From Luteimonas yindakuii (lineage in GTDB: Bacteria; Pseudomonadota; Gammaproteobacteria; Xanthomonadales; Xanthomonadaceae), in the NCBI RefSeq assembly GCF_004803715.2, contig NZ_CP039383.2:372001-436000 (forward strand): 64,000 bases of DNA. Direction: 5' to 3'. The notes beneath the pieces are model-generated. The model worked only from the letters and a program-made list of their open reading frames with translations. It made no database searches and was not told the DNA's origin. Position 1 is the stretch's first letter; each line of letters starts with the position of its first letter. The position numbers and the translations under genes were made by a program. This document shows positions 1-8,187 of this stretch, piece by piece.

Positions 1-1
1 C

Positions 2-160
2 TACGTGCTGGTCAACGGCGGCATGATCTCCGGCCTGCTGCCGGTCGTCGGCGTGCCGATGCCGCTGCTGTCGTACGGTGGCACGGCGGCGGTCTCGCTG
101 CTTGCGGGGCTGGGCGTGGTGATGTCCGTGCGTGCGCATGGCGGTGCACGCCGCGCGTGA
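2..160 (+). CDS. rodA: Rod shape-determining protein RodA, C-terminal end (partial)
   Basis: The first 53 codons in this frame read as the tail of a SEDS-family protein, and the gene starts upstream of the window. The visible part carries the conserved G-x-P-x-P-L-x-S-Y-G stretch ([12 protein letters not shown], about residues 17-28 of the visible part) and a final hydrophobic helix. RodA is the inner-membrane peptidoglycan glycosyltransferase of the elongation complex. Identity as RodA rather than FtsW is inferred from the neighbours: mltB, rlpA and dacC follow on the same strand, matching the mrdAB-rlpA-dacA arrangement known from E. coli. Confidence 0.85.
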   Translation, partial: YVLVNGGMISGLLPVVGVPMPLLSYGGTAAVSLLAGLGVVMSVRAHGGARRA

Positions 161-244
161 CCCGTGCGGGCTCCACCGCGACAGCCTGAACATCGCGCGC
201 ATCCGCGGTTCGACCCTCGCAACGTGCGTGCTAACCTCGCGTCG

Positions 245-1366
245 ATGACCCGACGCGCCCCTGTTTTCCGCGGTTTCGCCGCGAGCCTGCTGCCCTTCGC
301 CCTGGTCGCCTGCGCGACACAGGCCAACCCGCCTCACGTCGATCAGGCGCCTGCCAGTGCACCGGTCGCGGCCGAACCGGCACTGCTGCCGCCGGTTCCA
401 CAGCCACCGGAACGCCCGGTCGCGCCGGAGTCGGTGACCGATCCGGCGATCCCGCGCGAGCAGCGCATCGCCAATTTCGTCGACTACACCGCCAGCACCT
501 ACGGCGTCGAGCCGCAGCGCATCCGCGAGGTGCTGGCACAGGCGCAACTGCGCCAGCCGATCCTCGATGCGATGTCGCGACCGGCCGAAGCGGTCCGTCC
601 GTGGCGTGACTACCGGCCGATCTTCATCAACGACCAGCGCATCAACGGCGGCATCCGCTTCTATCGCGAGAACCGTGCAGCGCTCGACCGGGTGGCGGCG
701 GAAACCGGCGTGCCGGCGGAGATGATCGTGGCGATCATCGGCGTGGAAACCAGCTACGGCCGGGTCACCGGCAACTACCGCGTGCTCGATGCCCTCTACA
801 CGCTGGCCTTCGACTTCCCGCGCCGCGCGCCGTTCTTTGCCGGCGAACTCGCCCAGTTGTTCGCGCTGCAGAAGGCGGAGCCGCAGCTCGACCTGCTCGC
901 GCTCAAGGGCAGCTATGCCGGCGCGATGGGCATGGGCCAGTTCATGCCGTCGAGCTACCGGCTGTGGGCGAAGGACGGCGACGGCGATGGCCGCCGCGAC
1001 CTGCTGACCCACCTGCCCGACGTGTTCGCGTCGATCGCCAACTATTTCGTCATCCATGGCTGGGAGCGCGGCGCGCCGGTGGTGGCACGCGCGGACCGTG
1101 CAGCGGATGCGGAGGACTTCCGTCCGGAGACGGTCGATCCGGTGCATCCGCTCGCCACGCTTGCCGCGCGCGGCTACACCCCGCGCGCCGGCGAGCCGGT
1201 CGCGGAGGGCGCCACGCTGATCAGCCTCGATGGCGACAGCGGCCCGGAGTACTGGCTGGGCTACCGCAACTTCTACGTCATTACCCGCTACAACCGCTCG
1301 CCGATGTACTCGCTGGCGGTGCACCAGCTGGCCCAGGCGATACGCGCGGGAGCGGCCGGGCCATGA
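245..1366 (+). CDS. mltB: Lytic murein transglycosylase B (lipoprotein)
   Basis: Outer-membrane-anchored lytic transglycosylase that cleaves the MurNAc-GlcNAc bond of peptidoglycan to give 1,6-anhydro products. The ATG at 245 is preferred over an upstream in-frame ATG at 164 because it starts a clean lipoprotein signal peptide with a lipobox L-V-A-C at residues 20-23. The catalytic Glu is in IIGVETSYGR (E168), followed by the family motif GAMGMGQFMPSSY and an Asp-rich DGDGDGRRD loop. At 373 aa the length is normal for membrane-bound MltB. The stop overlaps the rlpA start by 4 nt (ATGA), so the two are probably translationally coupled. Confidence 0.93.
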   Translation: MTRRAPVFRGFAASLLPFALVACATQANPPHVDQAPASAPVAAEPALLPPVPQPPERPVAPESVTDPAIPREQRIANFVDYTASTYGVEPQRIREVLAQAQLRQPILDAMSRPAEAVRPWRDYRPIFINDQRINGGIRFYRENRAALDRVAAETGVPAEMIVAIIGVETSYGRVTGNYRVLDALYTLAFDFPRRAPFFAGELAQLFALQKAEPQLDLLALKGSYAGAMGMGQFMPSSYRLWAKDGDGDGRRDLLTHLPDVFASIANYFVIHGWERGAPVVARADRAADAEDFRPETVDPVHPLATLAARGYTPRAGEPVAEGATLISLDGDSGPEYWLGYRNFYVITRYNRSPMYSLAVHQLAQAIRAGAAGP

Positions 1367-2646
1367 GGTGGCTGGCGGCTGCCGGTGCGGTGTTGCTGCT
1401 GGGCGCCTGCAGCGGTGCGCCACGCAAGGCCCCCGCGCCCGACGCCGCCCCCGGGTCGCGCCCGCCGCCCGCCGCTGCGGGTACCGCGCGGCGCTCGCCA
1501 TACGCGCCGGCGCAGGAGGATCCGGGCAAGCGCGGTGACTACGTGGCCGGCGGCCTGTACGCGCCGCACATCCGCGACAGCGCGCCCGATTACGTTCCCG
1601 ACGTCGATGCCATCCCCGAGCCCGACGTGGTCGACGAGCCGCGCTCGGCCTACGGCAACCGCAGCCCGTACCAGGTGCTGGGCAAGTCGTACCACGTGCT
1701 CGACGACACCACCGGTTTCAGCGAGCGCGGCCGGGCTTCGTACTACGGCAACAAGTTCCACGGCCGGCGCACGTCCAACCTCGAGGTGTACGACATGTAC
1801 GCCTTCACCGCGGCACACAAGTCGTTGCCGCTGCCGAGCTTCGCCCGGGTGACCAACCTGCAGAACGGTCGTTCGGTGGTGGTGCGCGTCAACGACCGCG
1901 GACCGTTCCACGAGGGTCGGGTGGTCGACCTCAGCTGGGCGGCGGCGGTGAAGCTCGACATGCACCGCGCCGGTACCGCGGAGGTCGAGGTGGTCGCGCT
2001 GAGCCCCGGCGAGAATGCCCGCCACGACGGCGGCCGCTACGCGCAGGCGCTGCCGCCGGCGGCGCCGGAGCTGGCGACGCCTTCAACGGCCGTGCCACCG
2101 GCGACGAGCGCAATCGACCGCGTGGTGGCCGCGCTGCCGATGGCCAGCGCGCGTGCCGGCGAACGGCCGGCACCTGCCGCCAGCGCCGAAGTCACCCCGG
2201 CGCCGGCCGGCGAGTGGCGTTTCGACATGCACCAGAACGGCCGCGCGATGAGCGCCGACGAGTTCGATGCCTGGATGAAGGAGCGGCAGATCCGCGTCGC
2301 CACCGGACGCCCGGCCACCCCGCCGGCGCGTGCCGCAGCAGCCGCCACCACGTCGCCGCCGCCCGCTGCTGCGCCGAGCCAGGCCCAGGCGACCCCCGCT
2401 GCGGCGACCGGCGCAGCCGCGGTGATCCTGCAGGTGGCCGCGTTCGGCGCGCGCGACAATGCCGAGCGCGCGCTATCCATGCTGCGCGGTGCCGGGGTCA
2501 GCGAGGCCCAGCTGGTCGATGGCGTCGCTGCCGGCAAGCCGGTCTGGCGCCTGCGCGTGGGGCCGGTCGCCTCGCACCAGGTCGCCGAACTGACCGCCCG
2601 TTGCGCCGGCCTCGGCTTCGGCCAGCCGCAAATCGTTCGCGAGTAG
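1363..2646 (+). CDS. rlpA: Septal ring lytic transglycosylase RlpA family lipoprotein
   Basis: The protein has a lipobox L-G-A-C at residues 13-16, a Pro/Ala-rich linker, a double-psi beta-barrel (roughly residues 120-210, including GRASYYGNKFHGRRT and VRVNDRGPF), a second low-complexity linker, and a C-terminal SPOR domain (about 350-427) that binds denuded septal glycan. In Pseudomonas, RlpA cleaves glycan strands lacking stem peptides; the Asp of NDRGPF lies in the conserved barrel. Its start overlaps mltB by 4 nt. The long linkers make it larger (427 aa) than E. coli RlpA. Confidence 0.92.
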   Translation: MRWLAAAGAVLLLGACSGAPRKAPAPDAAPGSRPPPAAAGTARRSPYAPAQEDPGKRGDYVAGGLYAPHIRDSAPDYVPDVDAIPEPDVVDEPRSAYGNRSPYQVLGKSYHVLDDTTGFSERGRASYYGNKFHGRRTSNLEVYDMYAFTAAHKSLPLPSFARVTNLQNGRSVVVRVNDRGPFHEGRVVDLSWAAAVKLDMHRAGTAEVEVVALSPGENARHDGGRYAQALPPAAPELATPSTAVPPATSAIDRVVAALPMASARAGERPAPAASAEVTPAPAGEWRFDMHQNGRAMSADEFDAWMKERQIRVATGRPATPPARAAAAATTSPPPAAAPSQAQATPAAATGAAAVILQVAAFGARDNAERALSMLRGAGVSEAQLVDGVAAGKPVWRLRVGPVASHQVAELTARCAGLGFGQPQIVRE

Positions 2647-2711
2647 ACTCTCGCTCCGCCCGTTCGACCAGGCCGGCCGGGATGGCCGCCTGCCAGGAGT
2701 CCCCGCTGTCC

Positions 2712-3941
2712 ATGAGCCTGTTGTCCATGAAACTTCCGATCCGCCCCGCCGCAGTCCTCGTTGCCGCGCTGGCCGCATCCGCGCTCGGCTTCGCAGTCGC
2801 GCAGACGCCGGCACCGACCCCTGCCGCGCCCGCCGCGCTCAGCGAGGCGATGCCCGCACCGCCGCCGCCGGCGATCACCGCCTCGGCGTGGGTGCTGATG
2901 GATTACGAGACCGGGCAGGTCCTTGCGGGTGAGAACGCCGATCAGCGCGTCGAGCCCGCCAGCATCACCAAGGTGATGACCAGCTACGTGGTGGCCGCCG
3001 AGATGGCTGCCGGCAAGGTCGCCGCCACCGACCAGGTGATGATGAGCGAGAACGCCTGGCGCAAGGGTGGGGCACGCACCGACGGCAGCTACAGCGGCTT
3101 CCCGGTCAACCAGACCGCGTCGCTGTTGGAGATGGAAAAGGGCATGGCGGTGCAGTCCGGCAACGATGCCGCGATCGCGCTGGCCGAGCACGTGGCCGGC
3201 AGCGAGGACGCGTTCGCCGCATTGATGAACGCCTATGCGCAGCGCATCGGCCTGAAGAACAGCCACTTCGTCAACTCGCATGGCCTCAGCGAGGAGAACC
3301 ACTATTCGACCGCACGCGACCTGGCCCTGCTCGGGCGCGCGATGGTCCGCGACTACCCCGAGGAATACGCGCACAACAGCATCAAGGAGATGACCGTCAA
3401 CGGCATCACCCAGCGCAACCGCAACCTGCTGCTGTGGCGCGACGACAGCGTCGACGGCATCAAGACCGGCCACCACTCCGCCGCCGGCTACTGCCTGATG
3501 TCCTCGGCCAAGCGCGGCGACCAGCGCCTGATCGCGGTGGTGATGGGCTCCAGCAGCGAAGCGCAGCGCGCGACCGATTCGCTCGCGCTGCTCAACTGGG
3601 GCTTCCGCTTCTTCGAAACCCACAAGCTCTACGACGCCGGCGCCGCGATCAGCACCCAGCGCATCTGGAAGGGCCGCGAGGATGAACTGCAGCTGGGCCT
3701 GGCCGAGCCGCTGGTGGTCAGCCTGCCGCGCGGCCGGTACCAGCAGCTGAAGCCGACGATGGATGTCCCGGCCACGCTGGTAGCGCCGGTGGAGCAGGGT
3801 GCGGCGGTCGGCACGGTCAAGGTCAGCCTCGATGGCGAAGTGATCGCCGAGCGTCCGCTGGTCGCGTTGCAGGCGGTGGAACAGGCCGGGTTCTTCAAGC
3901 GCCTGTGGCACGAATTCCTGATGTGGTGGAACGCCGACTGA
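2712..3941 (+). CDS. dacC: D-alanyl-D-alanine carboxypeptidase (PBP5/6 type)
   Basis: Periplasmic low-molecular-weight penicillin-binding protein that trims the terminal D-Ala from pentapeptides. All three active-site motifs are present: SITK (84-87, Ser nucleophile), SGN (149-151) and KTG (in DGIKTGHHS). A PBP5 C-terminal beta domain follows, then an amphipathic end (FFKRLWHEFLMWWN) suited to inner-membrane anchoring. A signal peptide covers about residues 1-31. ATG 2727 (MKLPIRP) is a possible alternative start, five codons in. The gene follows rlpA as in E. coli rlpA-dacA. The symbol dacC follows usage in Xanthomonas relatives; dacA would be equally defensible. Confidence 0.92.
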   Translation: MSLLSMKLPIRPAAVLVAALAASALGFAVAQTPAPTPAAPAALSEAMPAPPPPAITASAWVLMDYETGQVLAGENADQRVEPASITKVMTSYVVAAEMAAGKVAATDQVMMSENAWRKGGARTDGSYSGFPVNQTASLLEMEKGMAVQSGNDAAIALAEHVAGSEDAFAALMNAYAQRIGLKNSHFVNSHGLSEENHYSTARDLALLGRAMVRDYPEEYAHNSIKEMTVNGITQRNRNLLLWRDDSVDGIKTGHHSAAGYCLMSSAKRGDQRLIAVVMGSSSEAQRATDSLALLNWGFRFFETHKLYDAGAAISTQRIWKGREDELQLGLAEPLVVSLPRGRYQQLKPTMDVPATLVAPVEQGAAVGTVKVSLDGEVIAERPLVALQAVEQAGFFKRLWHEFLMWWNAD

Positions 3942-3951
3942 GCCACCTCAT

Positions 3952-3978
3952 GCCCGGCCGCCTGCGTGGCGGCCGGGC
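3952..3978 (+). terminator. Strong GC hairpin after dacC
   Basis: A perfect 11-bp stem (GCCCGGCCGCC / GGCGGCCGGGC) with a 5-nt loop lies 10 nt after the dacC stop. There is no clear U-tract after it, so intrinsic termination is likely but not certain. It marks the 3' end of the rodA-mltB-rlpA-dacC run and the left boundary of the inserted accessory block. Confidence 0.6.
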
Positions 3979-4071
3979 GATCGCCGCCGCGTGACCGCGC
4001 CGGCTTGATCTCGTCGCCGCGGATGGCATGATGCGCGGCAGGGGGCAGGATGCCCACCCGGAGCTGCACGC

Positions 4072-6888
4072 ATGGATGCCATCGCCGCACGCAACGCACT
4101 GGCCCGACTGGCCCGCATCGACGATGCGACGCGGCTGTACCGGCTCGACCTCGCTTCCGATGCCCCGTTGCTGGTCGAACGCTGGCAGGGCGACGAGCGC
4201 CTGTCGCACGGGTTCGAATGGCAGGTGGACGTGCTGTCCACCGATGCCGGCCTGCCGCTGGAGGGCTGGCTCGGCCGCCCCGCGCGCCTGCTGACGCGGC
4301 TTGCCGACGGCGGCGAGGCCGTGCGCAGCGGCCTGGTACGCGAAGCCGTGCTGCTGGGCGCCGACGGTGGCCTTGCACGGTATCGGCTGCAGCTGGTGCC
4401 CTGGACTTGGCTGCTGACACAGGGCCGCCACAGCCGCGTGTTCGAGGACCGCAGCGTGGTGGAAATCGTCGAAAGCGTGTTCGCCAGTTATGCACCACTG
4501 GCACGCTGGACCCTCGCCGACGAGGTGGCCGGCTTCCTCGCCGACGCCCGCCCACGCAGCTACTGCGTGCACTACCGTGAGTCCGACTTCGACTTCGTGT
4601 CGCGGCTGCTGGCCGAGGAAGGCCTGGGCTGGCGCATCGAGGAGAACGCCGACGCGCCCGCCGGGCATGTGCTGGCGCTGTTTGCCGACAGCACTTTGCT
4701 GCCCGAGGACGCGTCTTCCGCCGCGCAGGGCGGCATCCGCTTCCATCGCAGCGATGCCACCGAAGCACAGGACAGCATCCTCGCGATCGGGCGCCGGCAG
4801 CGGATCGGCAGCGACCGGCTGACGGTCCTCAGCGACGACTACAAGCGTGCCCGCGCGCTCGGTGTCGAACTGCCGATGCGCAGCGTTGCAAACGACGTCG
4901 CACTGGAGGCCTACGACCCGGTCGGCCCCTACGCGTTCGCCGACGCCAACGAGGCGCAGCGCTATGCGGGCCTGATGGCGCAGGCCGACGAAGCGCAGCG
5001 CGACACCCACGTGGGCGAGGCCACCGCGCGCACCCTGCGTGCCGGGACGTGGTTTGGCCTCACGCAGTCCGCCGGTGGCAGTGCCGACTCCCAGGAGCTG
5101 GTGCTGACCCGCGTGCGGCAGCTGGGAATCAACAATCTGCCGGTCGACCTGCGCGAGCAGGTGCGTGAGGTGCTTGGCGACACCCGGGCGAACGCCGGTT
5201 TCCCGGCGTCATTGCACAGGCAGGCCGAGGCGGTCGGCTACGCCGCGCGCTTCGACGCCGTGCCACGCGGTCTTGCCTGGCGTCCGGTACTGGCCGACGG
5301 CACCGGCACGCGGCTCAACCCACGGCCCACCGCGCCGGGCTACCAGACCGCGATCGTCGTCGATGGCGAAGGGAACAGTTCTCCCTCGGGCGGGCAGGAA
5401 GTGCATTGCGACCGGCTCGGCCGGATCCGCGTGCGCTTCCACTTCATGGACGATGCCGACCGCGACGCCGGGGCGGCGCGCGCCTCGTGCTGGCTGCGGG
5501 TCGCCCAGCGTTACGCCGGCCCGGGCGTCGGTGCGCAGTTCCTGCCCCGGATCGGCCAGGAAGTGCTGGTCGCCTTCATCGATGGCGACATCGATCGGCC
5601 CGTCGTGGTCGGCGCGCTCTACAACGGCCGAGGCGAGGCCGGCGTGCCGGCGACACCCGGCGGCAAGCGCGCCGACGCCGACAGCAGTGCCTACGCGCAA
5701 GCGTCCGACCACCGCCCCAGTGCACAGGCCAACCTCGCCGGCGGCCATGCGCCGCCATGGCACGGCATGGGCGGCGGCGACGACGCGCATCGCCATGCCG
5801 GTGCGCTGTGGGGCATCCAGTCCAAGGAATGGGGTGGCGGCGGTCACAACCGGCTGCTGTTCGATGACAGCGACGGGCAGCTGCGCCTGCAACTCTCCAC
5901 CACGCACGCGTGCAGCCAGCTCAACCTCGGCCACCTGGTCCACCAGGCCGACAACTACCGCGGCAGTTTCCGTGGTGAAGGTTTCGAACTGCGCACCGAC
6001 GCCTGGGGCGCGGTGCGTGCCGAACGCGGGCTGTGGCTGAGCGCGTATGGCGTCGACAACGCCTCGCCCGCGGGCACCGCCGTCGCCCCGGCCGCACTGC
6101 TCGACCAGCTCGCGCGGCTGGGCGAGACCTTCTCGCGCGCCGCCACCATCCACCAGACGGTGAAGCTTGCTGCGCATGATGGGGTGCAGCAGGCGGAGCA
6201 GTCCGCGCTCATTGCCGACCAGGCCCCGCTGGCCGCATTGCGGGCGTCCGTGCGCACCACGGTGCCCGGCGCCGCCTGGAATGACGCCGCCAGCGCGGCC
6301 GCCGAGCGCAGCCCAGCCGCAGGCGCGAATCGCGTACCGCATACCGGAGATGCGATCGTGGGCCTTGCCGCTCCCGCCGGCATCGGACTGATCGCCGGAC
6401 AATCACTGCACTGGAGCGCCGGCGAAACCATCACCCTGGCCAGCGGCGGGGCCAGCAATCTTGCCGTTGCCGGCGACCTGCGCATCCACACCGGCCAGGC
6501 CATCGGCCTGCTCGCCGCGGCGGTCGAAGGACAGACCGAAGCCAACACCCTCAGCCTCGTCAGCGGCGAAGGCGAGCTCGACCTGCAGGCGCAGAACGAC
6601 CAGGTCCGCCTCCGCAGCCGCGACCAGCTCCGGATCGTCAGCGCGAACGCCGAAGTCGACCTCGCCGCTGGCAGGACCATCCACCTCGCCACCGCCGGCG
6701 GCGCCAGCCTGACCATCGAAGGCGGCAACATCACCATTGCCTGCCCGGGCACGATCAAGGTGCATGCGGCGAAGAAGAGTTTTGTGGGGCCGACGAGCCT
6801 TGAGCGCGAACTCGTGCAGTTCCAGCCGGTCTGCATCGATTGCATTCTGAAAGCGGCCATTGCCGGCACACCGGTGGTGCCCCTGTGA
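4072..6888 (+). CDS. vgrG: Type VI secretion tip protein VgrG with DUF2345 extension
   Basis: Trimeric spike protein at the tip of the T6SS tube, delivering cargo into neighbouring cells. The order is a gp27-like base (about residues 15-340, with CVHYRESDFDFVSRLLAEEGL), a gp5-like OB fold (about 420-530, with GRIRVRFHF and GQEVLVAFIDGDIDRPVVVG), then a DUF2345 beta-helical extension to the C-terminus. At 938 aa it is longer than a minimal VgrG (about 650 aa) because of that extension. No sheath, baseplate or membrane-complex gene is in the window, so this is an orphan vgrG island. The stop overlaps the GTG start of the DUF4123 adaptor by 4 nt. About 780 bp of this gene (5477-6259) recur at 10702-11486. 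Confidence 0.95.
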   Translation: MDAIAARNALARLARIDDATRLYRLDLASDAPLLVERWQGDERLSHGFEWQVDVLSTDAGLPLEGWLGRPARLLTRLADGGEAVRSGLVREAVLLGADGGLARYRLQLVPWTWLLTQGRHSRVFEDRSVVEIVESVFASYAPLARWTLADEVAGFLADARPRSYCVHYRESDFDFVSRLLAEEGLGWRIEENADAPAGHVLALFADSTLLPEDASSAAQGGIRFHRSDATEAQDSILAIGRRQRIGSDRLTVLSDDYKRARALGVELPMRSVANDVALEAYDPVGPYAFADANEAQRYAGLMAQADEAQRDTHVGEATARTLRAGTWFGLTQSAGGSADSQELVLTRVRQLGINNLPVDLREQVREVLGDTRANAGFPASLHRQAEAVGYAARFDAVPRGLAWRPVLADGTGTRLNPRPTAPGYQTAIVVDGEGNSSPSGGQEVHCDRLGRIRVRFHFMDDADRDAGAARASCWLRVAQRYAGPGVGAQFLPRIGQEVLVAFIDGDIDRPVVVGALYNGRGEAGVPATPGGKRADADSSAYAQASDHRPSAQANLAGGHAPPWHGMGGGDDAHRHAGALWGIQSKEWGGGGHNRLLFDDSDGQLRLQLSTTHACSQLNLGHLVHQADNYRGSFRGEGFELRTDAWGAVRAERGLWLSAYGVDNASPAGTAVAPAALLDQLARLGETFSRAATIHQTVKLAAHDGVQQAEQSALIADQAPLAALRASVRTTVPGAAWNDAASAAAERSPAAGANRVPHTGDAIVGLAAPAGIGLIAGQSLHWSAGETITLASGGASNLAVAGDLRIHTGQAIGLLAAAVEGQTEANTLSLVSGEGELDLQAQNDQVRLRSRDQLRIVSANAEVDLAAGRTIHLATAGGASLTIEGGNITIACPGTIKVHAAKKSFVGPTSLERELVQFQPVCIDCILKAAIAGTPVVPL
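5477..6259 (+). repeat. Direct repeat unit A; near-identical unit B at 10702-11486
   Basis: This segment of vgrG, from the OB fold to the middle of the extension, is repeated about 5.2 kb downstream in the same orientation. Alignment by eye is nearly base-for-base. The offset is 5226 at the left end and 5227 at the right, the difference being one extra G in unit B (within 10857-10860). The two units bracket the adaptor-immunity-effector-YiaA cassette, so recombination between them could delete or exchange it. Confidence 0.9.
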
Positions 6889-7712
6889 ACCCCCTCCCCG
6901 ATCTCTGGAAGCATCGTGTTGCCACCCATCCGGAAGCGGCGACATTTGTATTGATCGACGCTGCAATGCAGCCGCTGCTCGCCAACCGCGTAACGGCACG
7001 GACCGAGGCCCGATCTCTCCTGCCGCAGGCGCCGAAGGAGGCACGACACCTCGGCCCCTGGTTGCTTCCGGCCGCGATCGCGACAGAGCTCGGCATCGAT
7101 GGATGCGGACGCGGCATCAACTGGTTACTCAGTGGATATGAGATGGATGCGCTTGCGACGCACCTGGCGAACTGGACATCAGTCGCGCTCCCTGACGAAG
7201 CCTCCTGCTGCTATGTCCGTATTGCGGATGGACGCGTGCTGCGTTCGCTGGCAATGATCTGGTCGCCGCGGCAGGCGGCGCTGTTCTTCGCCCCATTCGC
7301 CGCCTGGTGTATTGCTGATCGCGATGGAATGGGCGCGTGCGTCTCCATTTCCGTGCCCGAAGCCGTGCAGACGCGGATTGCCAACCCATCTGATGCCCGG
7401 CTAAGCCGGGACCAGTATCGCTGCTTGCTCGATGCCTCGGCGGCTGACCAACTGCTGCAGGACTTGAAAGGGTTCGTACAGTTGCACCCGGACTGGGGCA
7501 GTTCTGAATCAAGATATCGAGCCGCCGCCGATGCGTTGCAACTCGCGCGCAGATTCGACTACGAAGATCCGGAAGACGCAATGACCATCGTCGCGCGCGT
7601 CCTCCATCGCGGTGCGGCCCAGCTGACGACGTTAGCTGATCATCCTGCGGTCATCGCAAGGCGGCGGGGCGCCAGGTTCTGGGCTGCGCTCATGGAGGAA
7701 CCCAATGCTTGA
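6885..7712 (+). CDS. DUF4123-family T6SS effector chaperone/adaptor
   Basis: DUF4123 proteins (Tap/TEC type) load a specific effector onto its VgrG. The protein resembles this family in its opening ATFVLIDAAM, the GPWLLP motif, and a central segment ending in SPRQAALFFAPFAAWCIAD that corresponds to the family's FYDPRVL region. The GTG start at 6885 is chosen because it overlaps the vgrG stop (GTGA); the frame is open upstream, but only inside vgrG. The length of 275 aa is normal. Base composition is visibly less GC-rich than vgrG, as is common for T6SS cargo. Assignment to DUF4123 is by eye; the position between vgrG and a Tle1-type effector supports it strongly. Confidence 0.78.
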   Translation: MNPLPDLWKHRVATHPEAATFVLIDAAMQPLLANRVTARTEARSLLPQAPKEARHLGPWLLPAAIATELGIDGCGRGINWLLSGYEMDALATHLANWTSVALPDEASCCYVRIADGRVLRSLAMIWSPRQAALFFAPFAAWCIADRDGMGACVSISVPEAVQTRIANPSDARLSRDQYRCLLDASAADQLLQDLKGFVQLHPDWGSSESRYRAAADALQLARRFDYEDPEDAMTIVARVLHRGAAQLTTLADHPAVIARRRGARFWAALMEEPNA

Positions 7713-8187
7713 TCGCACCGTAGTCGTCCTGCTCGGTGTCCTGCTCGCGGCATGCGCACCTGCAGTCGACGACGACACCCTGTTCGGCAGTAGCGTCACA
7801 CCGATGGATCATGATCCGAGTCTGACCTACGTCAACGATGTGTTCATCGACGGTAACTGGGTGGGGTCGGCAGGCACTGGGGGCAGTACCGTTGCCAGTG
7901 GCATCACGTTGCCGGTCAAGTGGCGGCCTGGCCTCACTGCCGTCGTGAACTGGGAGCGATGCGAGCCATATGGAAAGAACTGTGTAAAGCACGAAAAGGT
8001 CGTGTCGATCCATCCGTACGACAAGGTCGGCAGAACGCACCTCCACATCCTGGCAGGTGACGAGGTGCTGATAATTCCCAGCATGCTGGCCCCAAGCCAT
8101 CCTGATTATCCTGGGCCGGGGTATCCGACGAAGGATTTTCGCCGAGACATAGTGAATTCCGGACTGCTCAAGGACGAACATGAGTGA
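7705..8187 (+). CDS. DUF3304-like lipoprotein, candidate Tle1 immunity protein
   Basis: A 160-aa protein with a lipobox L-A-A-C at residues 14-17, hence probably periplasmic. The body has TYVNDVFIDGNWVG, a Gly-rich stretch, then LPVKWRPGLTAVVNWE, which resembles the DUF3304 signature. Such lipoproteins commonly sit beside DUF2235 lipases and are thought to neutralise them in the periplasm. A strong GGAGGAA ribosome site lies 4 nt before the ATG. It overlaps the adaptor by 8 nt and the effector by 8 nt, so immunity is translated just before toxin. The immunity role is inferred from location and context, not shown. Confidence 0.75.
   Translation: MLDRTVVVLLGVLLAACAPAVDDDTLFGSSVTPMDHDPSLTYVNDVFIDGNWVGSAGTGGSTVASGITLPVKWRPGLTAVVNWERCEPYGKNCVKHEKVVSIHPYDKVGRTHLHILAGDEVLIIPSMLAPSHPDYPGPGYPTKDFRRDIVNSGLLKDEHE

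Noticed and set aside
4020..4050. Possible sigma-54 promoter (TGGCATGATGCGCGGCA) before vgrG
   Set aside because: The GG-N10-GC spacing needed for a -24/-12 promoter is off by one base, so it does not meet the consensus.
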